Below are positions 40,817 through 49,753 of a stretch of DNA of 64,000 bases, one piece after another. The translations under genes and the position numbers were made by a program. The stretch spans positions 921,501-985,500 of the forward strand of contig NZ_AP019797.1 of NCBI RefSeq assembly GCF_009936275.1. Direction: 5' to 3'. Under the pieces are notes generated by a model. It was not told the origin of the DNA and made no database searches. It was given only the letters and a program-made list of their open reading frames with translations. Source of the DNA: Rhodothermus marinus. GTDB lineage: Bacteria > Bacteroidota > Rhodothermia > Rhodothermales > Rhodothermaceae. Positions within the stretch are counted from its first letter, which is position 1; each line of letters begins with the position of its first letter.

Positions 40817-41965
40817 ATGAGTCGGCACGGACGGGTACTGGTGGCGATGAGCGGCGGGGTGGATTCGTCCGTCACGGCCGCCCTGCTGCACGAGCAGGGC
40901 TACGAGGTGGTGGGCATCACGATGAAGACGTGGGACTACACCTCCAGCGGTGTGCGTACGGGCAAAGAAGTGGGTTGCTGCTCGCTGGAGTCCATGAACG
41001 ATGCCCGCGCCGTAGCCGTGCGGCTGGGCTTTCCGCATTTCATCGTGGACATCCGTGAGGAGTTCGGCGACTGGGTGATCGAACGCTTCACCGAGGAGTA
41101 TCTGGCCGGCCGCACGCCCAATCCCTGCATTCTCTGCAACACGCACATCAAGTGGGCGGCGCTGCTGCGACGGGCCGATCGGCTCGGCTGCGACTACATT
41201 GCCACCGGGCATTACGCCCGCATTCGCTACGACGAGTCGCTGGGGCGCTACGTGATCTCGCGCGGACGCGATCTGAACAAGGACCAGAGCTACGTGCTCT
41301 GGGGGATTGCGCAGGAGCACCTGGCCCGGACGCTTCTGCCGCTGGGCGACTATACCAAGCCCGAAATCCGGCGCATGGCCGCCGAGATGGGCTTCGAGCG
41401 GCTGGCACAGAAGCCGGATTCCTACGAGATCTGCTTCATCCCGGACAACGATTACCGGCGTTTTCTGCGCCAGCGCGTGCCCGATCTGGACCGGAAGGTC
41501 GGCCCGGGCAAGTTCGTGCTGAAGGACGGTACCGTGGTGGGCACGCACCGGGGCTATCCGTTCTACACGATCGGCCAGCGGCACGGTCTCGGGCTGGCGC
41601 TCGGCTATCCCGCCTACGTCACCCACATCGATTCGGAGACGAACACGATCACCGTCGGGCCACGTGAAGAGTTGCTTCGTCAGCGGTTGGTGGCCCGCCA
41701 GATCAACCTGGTCAAGTACCCGGACCTGCGCGAGGAGCGTCCGGCCATCGGCAAGATCCGCTACAAGGACGAGGGTGCGCCCTGTCTGGTCTGGCAGGAG
41801 GGGGATGCGCTGCACGTGGCCTTTGCTGAGCCCCGACCGGCCATCACACCGGGACAGGCCGTCGTGCTCTACGAAGGCGACGACGTGCTGGCCGGCGGCT
41901 GGATCCACGAGGTGCTGGACACCGAAGACACGCCGGCCACGGCCGCAGCGAAGAACTTGTCGTAG
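40817..41965 (+). CDS. mnmA: tRNA-specific 2-thiouridylase MnmA
   Basis: 382 residues. The P-loop AMSGGVDSS, the first catalytic Cys in GRTPNPCILCN, the second in SYEICFIPDNDY, and ATGHYARI are all present. It thiolates U34 of Lys, Glu and Gln tRNAs using sulfur from the IscS/Tus route and ATP. Full length. It is followed by a response regulator 39 bases downstream. Confidence 0.97.
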   Translation: MSRHGRVLVAMSGGVDSSVTAALLHEQGYEVVGITMKTWDYTSSGVRTGKEVGCCSLESMNDARAVAVRLGFPHFIVDIREEFGDWVIERFTEEYLAGRTPNPCILCNTHIKWAALLRRADRLGCDYIATGHYARIRYDESLGRYVISRGRDLNKDQSYVLWGIAQEHLARTLLPLGDYTKPEIRRMAAEMGFERLAQKPDSYEICFIPDNDYRRFLRQRVPDLDRKVGPGKFVLKDGTVVGTHRGYPFYTIGQRHGLGLALGYPAYVTHIDSETNTITVGPREELLRQRLVARQINLVKYPDLREERPAIGKIRYKDEGAPCLVWQEGDALHVAFAEPRPAITPGQAVVLYEGDDVLAGGWIHEVLDTEDTPATAAAKNLS

Positions 41966-42004
41966 CACGCTGCTGGTTGTAGATTCCGGATAAAAAGCGG
42001 GAAC

Positions 42005-42715
42005 ATGGGGAAAGCACGTCTGCTGATCATAGAAGACGACGCGGAAGTACGCGAGGCGCTGGCGCTGTGCCTGGAGACGGCGGGCTACGAGGTGGACGCC
42101 GTCGCCACCGGCGAGGCGGGGCGCGAGAAGGCCATCACGGTGCCCGGCTACGATCTGATCATCCTGGACGCGAGGCTTCCGGGGCGCGATGGCTTTGAGG
42201 TGCTCCGCGAGTTGCGTGAGGAGGACGGGGTAATGACGCCTGTCCTGATGCTTACCGGGCTGAACGACCGGGAGCACCGCCTGAAGGGCTTTGAGCTGGG
42301 CGCCGACGATTACGTGGCCAAGCCGTTTGCGCCCGAGGAGCTGCTGGCCCGCGTGGAGGCCGTTCTGCGCCGCGCCAAGCGGCAGCCCCAGCCCGAAAAG
42401 CGTCGCTTCCGGGTAGGCGGCATTGAGGTCGATCTGGTGGAAGGCACGGTGACGCGCGACGGCCAGCCGGTGGCACTGACCGACATGGAATTCCGGCTAC
42501 TGCGCTACCTGATCCTGCACCGTGGCCGCACCGTCACCCGCGAGCAGTTGCTCCGGGAAGTCTGGGAGCTTCCGCCCACCGTGCAGACCCGCACCATCGA
42601 TCGTCACATCAACGCCCTCCGCAAGATCATGGACGGCGAGGACGAAGCAAGCTGGCCGATTCAGAGCGTCTACGGGATCGGTTACCGGCTGGTGGGCGGG
42701 GAGTTCGTCGATTGA
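42005..42715 (+). CDS. OmpR/PhoB-family response regulator
   Basis: 236 residues. The receiver domain has the acidic pair IEDD, phosphoacceptor in ILDARLPGRDG and KPF. The winged-helix DNA-binding domain (about 130-232) has TDMEFRLLRYLI, VTREQLLREVWE and TIDRHINALRKI with SVYGIGYRL. There is no histidine kinase gene nearby. Its 3' end overlaps that of the convergent regulator gene by 34 bases. Confidence 0.94.
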   Translation: MGKARLLIIEDDAEVREALALCLETAGYEVDAVATGEAGREKAITVPGYDLIILDARLPGRDGFEVLRELREEDGVMTPVLMLTGLNDREHRLKGFELGADDYVAKPFAPEELLARVEAVLRRAKRQPQPEKRRFRVGGIEVDLVEGTVTRDGQPVALTDMEFRLLRYLILHRGRTVTREQLLREVWELPPTVQTRTIDRHINALRKIMDGEDEASWPIQSVYGIGYRLVGGEFVD

Positions 42716-43422
42716 TCCTCGGCCCGAAGGCGATAGCCTTTGCCGTAGACGGTTTCGATATAGCGGGGCTGGCGCAGGTCGGGCTCGATTTTTTTGCGAA
42801 TCGAAGCGATGTGCCGGTCGATCGTCCGCGTTTCGACGTCGCCGACGATGTGCCACACGTCGCGCAGGAGTTGTTCGCGCGTGACCACTTCGCCCCGATG
42901 GTGGATTAGATAGCGGAGCACATTCAGCTCCATGGCCGTGAAGTTGATGCGCTCGGAGCCGCGGTAGGCCTCGTGCGTGCTGAAGTTGATCTCCACGTCG
43001 CCGATGTGGTAGATCTGCATGGGCGCCCGGTCGGGCGGTTGCGTTCGTTGCAGGATGGCCCGTACGCGGGCGGCCACTTCGTCCGGATCGAAGGGCTTGA
43101 CGATGTAGTCGTCGGCGCCCAGCCCGAAGCCCTGCAGGACCTGCTCGCGTTCGCCGCGGCCGGTGAGCACCAGCACGGGCGTCTCCAGCCCGCGCCGGCG
43201 CATTTCCTGAAGTACTTCGAAGCCGCTCCGATCGGGCAACATCACGTCCAGCAAGACGACGTCGAACCGATGGGCGTTTGTGAGCAGTTCGAGCGCTTTA
43301 TGCGCTTCCGGGGCGTGGGTGACGCGATAGCCCTGCAGCTCGAAGAAATCCTGAAGGGCCTGAGCCACGTCGGCGTCGTCTTCGACGATCAGCATGTGAT
43401 AGGTCGGCGTCGACTCGGCCAT
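42682..43422 (-). CDS. OmpR/PhoB-family response regulator (second, convergent)
   Basis: 246 residues from the ATG at 43422; a longer frame upstream is not supported. The receiver has VEDDADV, LLDVMLPDRSG and KPFD. The winged helix has FTAMELNVLRYLI, VTREQLLRDVW, TIDRHIASIRKKIE and ETVYGKGYRL. It is a paralogue of the convergent neighbour, with about the same domain layout. It has its own sigma-70-like promoter. No partner kinase lies in the window. Confidence 0.94.
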   Translation of the reverse strand: MAESTPTYHMLIVEDDADVAQALQDFFELQGYRVTHAPEAHKALELLTNAHRFDVVLLDVMLPDRSGFEVLQEMRRRGLETPVLVLTGRGEREQVLQGFGLGADDYIVKPFDPDEVAARVRAILQRTQPPDRAPMQIYHIGDVEINFSTHEAYRGSERINFTAMELNVLRYLIHHRGEVVTREQLLRDVWHIVGDVETRTIDRHIASIRKKIEPDLRQPRYIETVYGKGYRLRAEDQSTNSPPTSR

Positions 43423-43462
43423 GGTGCTGCCTGTGCGCTGGTTGAACGGGAACTCTTTCTGG

Positions 43463-43491
43463 AGATTAGCAACTGAAGGGGGCGCTGTCAA
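43463..43491 (-). promoter_or_regulatory. Sigma-70-like promoter for the second response regulator
   Basis: Minus strand TTGACA, 17 bases, TAATCT. The -35 part is perfect; the -10 matches only in part. It lies 41 bases before the ATG. Confidence 0.5.
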
Positions 43492-43515
43492 CTTTCTTGA
43501 CCAGCTAAAAAAGCA

Positions 43516-44589
43516 ATGGAAGCTACGAACGAAGCTTTTCTGCTGAAACTTCTGGAAACGCCCAGTCCGTCGGGGTTTGAACAGGCCCTGCAGCGCACCT
43601 GGGCGCAGCACGTGAAGCCGTGGGCCGACGCCGTCGAGCAGGATAGCTATGGCACGGTCTGGGCTGTAAAGCGCGGGCGGGCCGATCAGCCACGGCTGAT
43701 GCTGGAGGCGCATGCCGACGAGGTGGGCTTCATCGTGCAGCACATCTCAGATGAGGGATTTCTGCACATTGCGCCCATCGGCGGAGCCGATCGGGCACTG
43801 GCCCGCGCGCGTCGGGTGCAGGTGCTGGGCAGCAACGGGCCGGTGGACGGCGTGCTGGGACATACGGCCATCCACCTGCGCGATACGAAAGACGAGAAGG
43901 TGCCCGAGTGGCACGAACTGTTCGTGGACGTGGGGGCCCGCAATCGGGAGGAGGTGGCGGCGCTGGGCATCCGGGTAGGGCATCCGGTGGTGCTGGCTAG
44001 CGGGCCGTTTCGGCTTCAGGGGCGGCGGCTGGTGGGACGTGCGCTCGACAATCGGCTGGGCGGCTTCATTCTGGCCCAGGTGCTGGCCGCGCTGGCCGAA
44101 ACGCCCGCAGAAGCAACTGTCTACGCCGTCAACGCGGTGCAGGAGGAGACGGGCGGCTATGGCGCGCGCATGGTGGCCTACCGGCTGCACCCGGACCTGG
44201 CGCTGGTGCTGGAGGTGACGCACGCCACCGATACGCCCGGCCTCGACGCCCGGCGGCATGGACTCGTCCGTCTGGGAGCCGGACCCGTGTTGACGCACGG
44301 CACGGCCAACCACCCGCTATTGGTCGAGCGCCTGCTGGCCGTGGCCGAGGCCGAAGGCATCCCCGTGCAGCACGAGGCGTCGTCCCGACGCACCGGCACC
44401 GACGCCGACGATATCTTCCCGACACGTGGTGGCATTCCCTGCGCGCTGGTTTCGGTGCCGCTTCGCTACATGCACTCGCCGGTCGAGGTGGTCGATCTGG
44501 ACGACGTGGCCCACACGGTCCGGCTACTGGTGGCCTTCGTGCGCAGCCTGCAGCCGGACGATCGCTTTCTTCCGGAACTGACGGCGTAG
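43516..44589 (+). CDS. M42-family metallopeptidase (glutamyl aminopeptidase/endoglucanase-like)
   Basis: 357 residues. Metal ligands are seen in LEAHADEVGF, in GRALDNRLGG, and in VQEETGGYGA; later THATDTPG completes the dinuclear site. The family removes N-terminal residues from peptides and forms tetrahedral dodecamers. No signal peptide, so cytoplasmic. It is divergent from the regulator gene and convergent with the aldehyde dehydrogenase gene, with 2 bases between the stops. Confidence 0.93.
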   Translation: MEATNEAFLLKLLETPSPSGFEQALQRTWAQHVKPWADAVEQDSYGTVWAVKRGRADQPRLMLEAHADEVGFIVQHISDEGFLHIAPIGGADRALARARRVQVLGSNGPVDGVLGHTAIHLRDTKDEKVPEWHELFVDVGARNREEVAALGIRVGHPVVLASGPFRLQGRRLVGRALDNRLGGFILAQVLAALAETPAEATVYAVNAVQEETGGYGARMVAYRLHPDLALVLEVTHATDTPGLDARRHGLVRLGAGPVLTHGTANHPLLVERLLAVAEAEGIPVQHEASSRRTGTDADDIFPTRGGIPCALVSVPLRYMHSPVEVVDLDDVAHTVRLLVAFVRSLQPDDRFLPELTA

Positions 44590-44591
44590 GC

Positions 44592-46040
44592 TCAGAAGAA
44601 CGGCAGGAAGCGGTCGATCAGGCGCTGCGCCTGCTCGCCATAGGGCGGATAGAGCCGGCGCAGCAGCGGAAAGTCGAACCGCCGGTAGACCACGGGGCGC
44701 TCGTTGGAGAAGGCCAGAAAGCCGTGGTAGCGGTAGGCTTTCCCGATCCCGCTGGGACCGACGCCGCCGAAGGGCAGGTCGGGGTGATTGAAGTGCAGCA
44801 GCGTATCGTTCACGCAGCCGCCACCGGCCGAGGTGTGATTGAGCACGTGCTGCACGCGCCGGTCATCCCGGGCAAACACGTAAAGCGCCAGCGGCTTGGG
44901 GCGGCGGTTGATGGCCTCCAGTGCTTCGTCCAGATGGTCGAAGACCTGAACGGGCAGGAGCGGACCGAAGATCTCTTCCTGCATGATGGCGGCCTCGTCG
45001 GGCACCTGCGTCAGCACGGTGGGCGGCACGAAGCGTTCTGCTGCAATCCAGGGGCCGCCTATGGCCTCGCGGGCGCCGTGGGCCAGCGCGTCTTCGTACA
45101 GATGGCGCAGCCGCTCGAAGTGGCGGTCGTTGACGATCCGGGCGTAGCTGTCGCTCTGCCGCCAGGCTTCGGGATCCGGTCCGTAAAACGCTTCGATCTG
45201 CTCCCGAAGGGCCGCCACCAGCGCGTCGTGCAGGCTCCGGTGCACCAGCACATAATCGGGCGCGATGCAGGTCTGGCCCGCATTGGTAAACTTGCCCCAG
45301 GCGATTTTTTCGGCGGCCTGCTCGACGTCGGCCGTCTCATCAACGACGGTGGGCGACTTGCCCCCCAGTTCGAGGGTAACGGAGGCCAGATGGCGGGCGG
45401 CCGCTTCCATGACCAGGCGTCCCACCCGCGGACTGCCCGTGAAAAAGATGTGGTCGAAGGGCAAGTCCAGCAATGCTTCGGCCACCGTGTGATCCCCTTC
45501 GAAAACGGCCACTTCTTCCGGATCGAACACCTCTTCGATGATGCGTCGGATGGTGCGGGCGCTGTTGGGGGCGAACTCCGAGGGCTTGACGATCACGCAA
45601 TTGCCCGCCGCGATGGCCGTCACGAGCGGGGCAAGCGTCAGCGTGAAGGGATAGTTCCAGGGCGAAAGGAGGAGCACCACGCCTTTGGGTTCGTAGCGGA
45701 TCTCGGCACGGGTGCCCAGGTGCGTCAGCGCCGTGCCCACGCGTTTCGGGCGCATCCAGTGGGCCAGGTGGCGGGCCACGTAGCGGGCTTCGGTGACGAC
45801 GGGGGCGATTTCGGTCAGGTCCACCTCCAGCGGTGGCTTCCGGAAATCGGCCCAGAGCGCCGCCCGGATGGTTTCGCGGTGATCCAGCACGGCCTCGCGC
45901 AGGCGGATGAGCTGGCGTCGCCGCTCGCGTACGGTGCGATTACGGATGGCGACGTGATGCCGCCGCTGGCGCTCGAAGACTTCGGCCATGGTGCGCGCCA
46001 GTTCCGGCGTGCAGGGCATGGCAGACGGGTGGGGCGTCAT
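44592..46040 (-). CDS. Class 3-type aldehyde dehydrogenase
   Basis: 482 residues from the ATG at 46040. An upstream in-frame ATG at 46097 exists, but the stretch between them contains a TATACT-like -10, so the shorter form is preferred. It has LLLSPWNYPFTLTL, NAD-site FFTGSPRVGRLV, catalytic Glu in VTLELGGKSP and catalytic Cys in NAGQTCIAPDYVL. It oxidises aldehydes to acids with NAD(P). The C-terminal end carries a hydrophobic/basic stretch with possible membrane contact, as in fatty aldehyde dehydrogenases, but this is weak. Confidence 0.93.
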   Translation of the reverse strand: MTPHPSAMPCTPELARTMAEVFERQRRHHVAIRNRTVRERRRQLIRLREAVLDHRETIRAALWADFRKPPLEVDLTEIAPVVTEARYVARHLAHWMRPKRVGTALTHLGTRAEIRYEPKGVVLLLSPWNYPFTLTLAPLVTAIAAGNCVIVKPSEFAPNSARTIRRIIEEVFDPEEVAVFEGDHTVAEALLDLPFDHIFFTGSPRVGRLVMEAAARHLASVTLELGGKSPTVVDETADVEQAAEKIAWGKFTNAGQTCIAPDYVLVHRSLHDALVAALREQIEAFYGPDPEAWRQSDSYARIVNDRHFERLRHLYEDALAHGAREAIGGPWIAAERFVPPTVLTQVPDEAAIMQEEIFGPLLPVQVFDHLDEALEAINRRPKPLALYVFARDDRRVQHVLNHTSAGGGCVNDTLLHFNHPDLPFGGVGPSGIGKAYRYHGFLAFSNERPVVYRRFDFPLLRRLYPPYGEQAQRLIDRFLPFF

Positions 46041-46179
46041 GGTTTCACTGCGGGGAGGTTGGACATTCTGATTTAATAGTATACGTTTTTGAAACATACG
46101 TCAAGGCTTCGGAACAATTCTCCGGCTTGCTTCGCTTCTTTACGGAGGCGGAACCGTTCACCAGACATTCGGGGGAACC

Positions 46180-46812
46180 ATGAAGGCGCTGCTGGTTGTG
46201 GACGTGCAGAACGACTTCTGCCCGGGGGGCGCCCTACCGGTACCCGAAGGCGATGCGGTCGTTCCGGTGATCAACCGGCTGAATTCGTATTTTGAGAACA
46301 TCATTCTGACGCAGGACTGGCATCCGGCGGGCCACTGGTCGTTTGCCTCGGCGCATCCCGGCAAGAAGCCGTTCGAGACGATCCAGCTCAGCTACGGCGA
46401 GCAGGTGCTCTGGCCGGATCACTGCGTGCAGGGCACGCCGGGCGCCGATTTCCATCCGGAGCTGGACACCACGCGCGCGCAGCTCATCATCCGGAAAGGA
46501 TTCCGGAAGGAGATCGACTCCTATTCGGCCTTCTACGAGAACGACAAGCAGACCACGACGGGACTGGCCGGCTATCTGAAGGAGCGGGGCATCACGACGC
46601 TGTACGTGGTCGGACTGGCGGCCGACTTCTGCGTGAAGTGGTCGGCGCTGGACGGCCGCCGGCTGGGCTTTGACGTGTACGTGGTCACCGACGCCACGCG
46701 TGGTATCGACACGAACGGCTCGCTGGCGCGCGCCTGGGAAGAGATGAAGGCGGCCGGCGTGCATCTGATCACTTCCGACGAGGTGATCCGCCAGACCGAG
46801 CCGGTAGCCTGA
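46180..46812 (+). CDS. pncA: Nicotinamidase/pyrazinamidase
   Basis: 210 residues. The catalytic triad can be placed: Asp in VVDVQNDF, Lys in RKGFRKEIDSYSAF and Cys in VGLAADFCVKWSALD. Metal ligands lie in QDWHPAGHWSFA. It converts nicotinamide to nicotinate for NAD salvage. Single gene followed by a terminator. Confidence 0.95.
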   Translation: MKALLVVDVQNDFCPGGALPVPEGDAVVPVINRLNSYFENIILTQDWHPAGHWSFASAHPGKKPFETIQLSYGEQVLWPDHCVQGTPGADFHPELDTTRAQLIIRKGFRKEIDSYSAFYENDKQTTTGLAGYLKERGITTLYVVGLAADFCVKWSALDGRRLGFDVYVVTDATRGIDTNGSLARAWEEMKAAGVHLITSDEVIRQTEPVA

Positions 46813-46837
46813 AGCCTGACCGAGGTATGGATAACGG

Positions 46838-46872
46838 GGCGTCTGGTGGCAGGCCGGACGCCTCGCTTTTTT
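46838..46872 (+). terminator. Terminator of pncA
   Basis: Stem GGCGTCTGG/CCGGACGCC with one G-T pair and a 7-base loop, followed by six T after a four-base gap. It lies 26 bases after the pncA stop. Confidence 0.8.
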
Positions 46873-46945
46873 GTAGAACTTCTATTGCGCATCCAGCGTT
46901 GGGCTGCCCGTCTTCAAGCGGTTTGCGCGCCCTGTGCCTGGATGA

Positions 46946-48340
46946 ATGGTTCTGCGCTATAGCCTGCATTACCTGATTGCCCGGGGAATTCCGGCACTGG
47001 TAAACTTTCTGGCAATTGCCGTCTACACGCGGTTGCTGTCGCCAGATGCGTATGGGCGCTACATTCTTGTGCTGGCCGGGGTCAACATAGCCAATCTTAC
47101 CGTTTTTCAATGGCTTAGGCTGTCCCTGGTGCGTTATCTGCCGGCGTATCAGGAGCAAGAAGGCGTCTTGCTGGGCACCATTGGCCGGATCTACCTGATT
47201 CTGATGGCGGGAGTGGGCGTGCTGGGAGGAGTAGCTGGATTGGTTGTCGGAGGGGAATGGCAGCGTCTGGTGCTGGTGGCGGTGCTGTTGTTGTGGATGC
47301 AGGCCTGGTTTGAACTCAATGTCGAACTGTTAAGGGCTCGGTTGCAGACGCGCGCGTATGGCTGGGCGATGGGCGTGCGGAGCGTGGGCGCCCTGGGTCT
47401 GGGCACGTTGTTCATTCTGGGCGGACTGGGGGCGTTCGGGCCCCTGCTGGGTATGACATTGAGTATGGCAGGAGTTGGCCTTTTCTTTGTTTACCAGAAC
47501 TGGCGAACTATACGGCTTCAATTAAATTGGAATCAATTTATTCCATTATTACGTTTTGGACTCCCGTTAGCTGGTAGTGTATTTTTGAACTTGGCGCTCA
47601 ATGCGTCTGATAGATTCTTAATAGCATTGTTGATCGATGAAGGAAAGGCAGGTATTTATTCAGCAGGATATGATTTGGCATATCAACCTATTATATTACT
47701 TTTCAGTGTTGTAAACCTGGCTTCATATCCACTAATCGTAAGAGCATGGGAGAATAGAAAGGAAAGAATGGTTAAAGAATATTTATCAGACAACATAACA
47801 TTGTTGTTGGCAATTGGTTTTGCATCCGGCATTTTTGTTACCGAATTTTCTGATCTTATTGTGAAAACGGTGTTGGGAGAAAAGTTTTATGATGCTACTA
47901 TAATAGTGCCATGGATAGTGTGGGGAACATTATTGGAAGGAATTCGGATATACCATTCAGATTTTAGTTTTCATTTGACTGAAAATACAAAAAAACAGTT
48001 GTATGTGGTGATGTGTGGGCTTTTTGTTAATTTAATTGTAAATTTGATTTATATTCCTCGAATGGGTATGATTGCTGCAGCCTGGTCAACATTGATAGCT
48101 TTTGGCTGTGCTTTATTGCTTAGTATTTGGTGGGGAAGGCGATTAATTCTTTTTACTCTGATATCAAAAAAAGTTACTTGGGTAGTAACTACAGGAATTG
48201 TTGTACTGTTTTGTGTAAAGTTTTTGAAATCAAATTTTGATTCTGTAGAAGTTGTGATAATCAGTGTTTTGTTGTGTTTGCTTTATGTTTTTTCTGTTTT
48301 TTGTTTATTAGTTCGAAATATAAAGATTCCCACTGATTGA
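46946..48340 (+). CDS. Polysaccharide/oligosaccharide flippase (Wzx-like, MOP superfamily)
   Basis: 464 residues with about 12-14 membrane helices. The opening SLHYLIARGIPALVNFLAIAVYTRLLSPDAYGRY is typical of polysaccharide biosynthesis flippases. It should move lipid-linked saccharide units across the inner membrane. The first 560 or so bases use host-like GC-rich codons; from about base 47515 onward the gene is strongly AT-rich. The 3' end overlaps the convergent glycosyltransferase gene by 80 bases. No wzz-like gene seen. Confidence 0.9.
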   Translation: MVLRYSLHYLIARGIPALVNFLAIAVYTRLLSPDAYGRYILVLAGVNIANLTVFQWLRLSLVRYLPAYQEQEGVLLGTIGRIYLILMAGVGVLGGVAGLVVGGEWQRLVLVAVLLLWMQAWFELNVELLRARLQTRAYGWAMGVRSVGALGLGTLFILGGLGAFGPLLGMTLSMAGVGLFFVYQNWRTIRLQLNWNQFIPLLRFGLPLAGSVFLNLALNASDRFLIALLIDEGKAGIYSAGYDLAYQPIILLFSVVNLASYPLIVRAWENRKERMVKEYLSDNITLLLAIGFASGIFVTEFSDLIVKTVLGEKFYDATIIVPWIVWGTLLEGIRIYHSDFSFHLTENTKKQLYVVMCGLFVNLIVNLIYIPRMGMIAAAWSTLIAFGCALLLSIWWGRRLILFTLISKKVTWVVTTGIVVLFCVKFLKSNFDSVEVVIISVLLCLLYVFSVFCLLVRNIKIPTD

Positions 48341-49415
48341 CAATTTGATCCAGAGAGTAAACATTTTCCATGTAATTCCTGCCTTTGATTCCCATAGCAA
48401 TGCGCTGTTGAAGAGGTAAGTTCATGAGTCTGAGCATGGCTTGAGCCAGTGCTTCTGGATTCTTGGGAGGAACTAAGAATCCAGTTTCCTGGTCGATAAC
48501 AACTTCACTGTTTCCTCCCACATCTGTGGCGACAATAGGAAGGGCGCATGAAGCGGCTTCTTGTAAGACAAGAGGCATTCCTTCCCATTCTGAAGACATA
48601 ACAAAAGCATCTGCAGCATTCATAAGTCGGGGAATATCATCTCGTATACCCATAAAAAGAACATACTGATCTATTTCTAATTTGATTGCAAGATTTCTTA
48701 ATGTCGAGTAAAGAGGACCATCTCCTGCAATCATAAGCCGAGTATTTCTGTTTTTTCTTAAAACTTTTTGAAATGCATGAAACAGACTGGGGTAATCTTT
48801 GGCCTCCACCAATCTTCCAACCGAAAGCCAGAGGAAATAGTTGTCTAATTCTAACTCTTTACGAAGATTGATTCTATACGTCTTGTCAGGACGAAATTTT
48901 GTAGTGTCAACAGCGTTAGGGATATATCTTATTTTATGAGGGGAAACCGCTTTAATGTCAATATAGCGTTTCAAGCCTGCTTTACTTACTTGCGTGGTGA
49001 TGTCGCATAGCGGATCAGTGATTCGATAAGATAATTCGCGTAGTTTTAGTGAACCTCTTTGGCCTTTTTCAATAATATTCTGGGCTGTACATATTAAAAC
49101 CGGGATTTCTGTAACTAATCGAGTTAATCTTGTAAGAATGTTGGCATGAACCATGTGACTGTGAACAACATCTGGTTGCCAGCTTCTTATTAATTGTGCC
49201 AATTTTAAGAATTTAGTGCTTGGTATTTTCTGGGTTATATTTAACGTTGTAACTGGTATTCCTGCGCTTTCTAATTCATCTATGTATGCTTTAGGAGGAG
49301 TAATAGAAACCACCCTTACATCCCATCCTCGAAGTTTGAGTTGGGTGGTAATTCTTACTAATTGGGCTTCTCCTCCCCCATATGTGAGACCTGTTATTAC
49401 GTGAAGACATTTCAT
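48261..49415 (-). CDS. GT4-family glycosyltransferase (group 1)
   Basis: 384 residues. The N-terminal domain starts MKCLHVITGLTYGGGEAQL and has HSHMVHANILTRL. The C-terminal nucleotide-sugar domain has VGRLVEAKDYPSLFHAF, AGDGPLY, and SSEWEGMPLVLQEAASCALPIVATDVGG with the EX7E-type motif. GT-B fold retaining enzyme; sugar not predictable. Strongly AT-rich codons and a Lys-rich C terminus. Transcribed against its neighbours and overlapping the flippase gene at the 3' end. Confidence 0.9.
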   Translation of the reverse strand: MKCLHVITGLTYGGGEAQLVRITTQLKLRGWDVRVVSITPPKAYIDELESAGIPVTTLNITQKIPSTKFLKLAQLIRSWQPDVVHSHMVHANILTRLTRLVTEIPVLICTAQNIIEKGQRGSLKLRELSYRITDPLCDITTQVSKAGLKRYIDIKAVSPHKIRYIPNAVDTTKFRPDKTYRINLRKELELDNYFLWLSVGRLVEAKDYPSLFHAFQKVLRKNRNTRLMIAGDGPLYSTLRNLAIKLEIDQYVLFMGIRDDIPRLMNAADAFVMSSEWEGMPLVLQEAASCALPIVATDVGGNSEVVIDQETGFLVPPKNPEALAQAMLRLMNLPLQQRIAMGIKGRNYMENVYSLDQIVNQWESLYFELINKKQKKHKANTTKH

Positions 49416-49753
49416 AATTTAATATTCAATTTATTTTGTGTAAAATTTAAATATTCAAAACGCATGCTATATGATTTGTGTTCCCTCAAAATAAAGATGG
49501 GCTATGATGATGTGAGGGCTAGTATTTCTAAGAGATTTGATGTTTAAGCTTTTGAATGTCAGGGGTATACCCTGCTGATCGCAGCTTTTTAAGTCTGAGT
49601 CGCCCTGCGCAAGTTCTGAATGAAACGAGGTCTACATACGCAGCTTATCCAGAAAGCAGATACGAGGTTTGTGCTTGCTCGCTGACCCCATGCGTGGAGG
49701 GGCCGGGATGTTTTATATTGGACAGGAGTGAATGAACGGCGGCATATACATTG
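49416..49753. other. Non-coding gap between divergent glycosyltransferase genes
   Basis: 338 bases. The left half is AT-rich and the right half closer to host composition. A TATATTGG box about 35 bases before the second gene may be a -7 element. No RNA gene, repeat or coding frame was recognised. Confidence 0.5.

Noticed and set aside
40280-42277. A 665-codon open frame on the minus strand opposite the SDR and mnmA genes
   Set aside because: mnmA and the SDR gene have clear motifs on the plus strand; the antisense frame is a GC-rich shadow.
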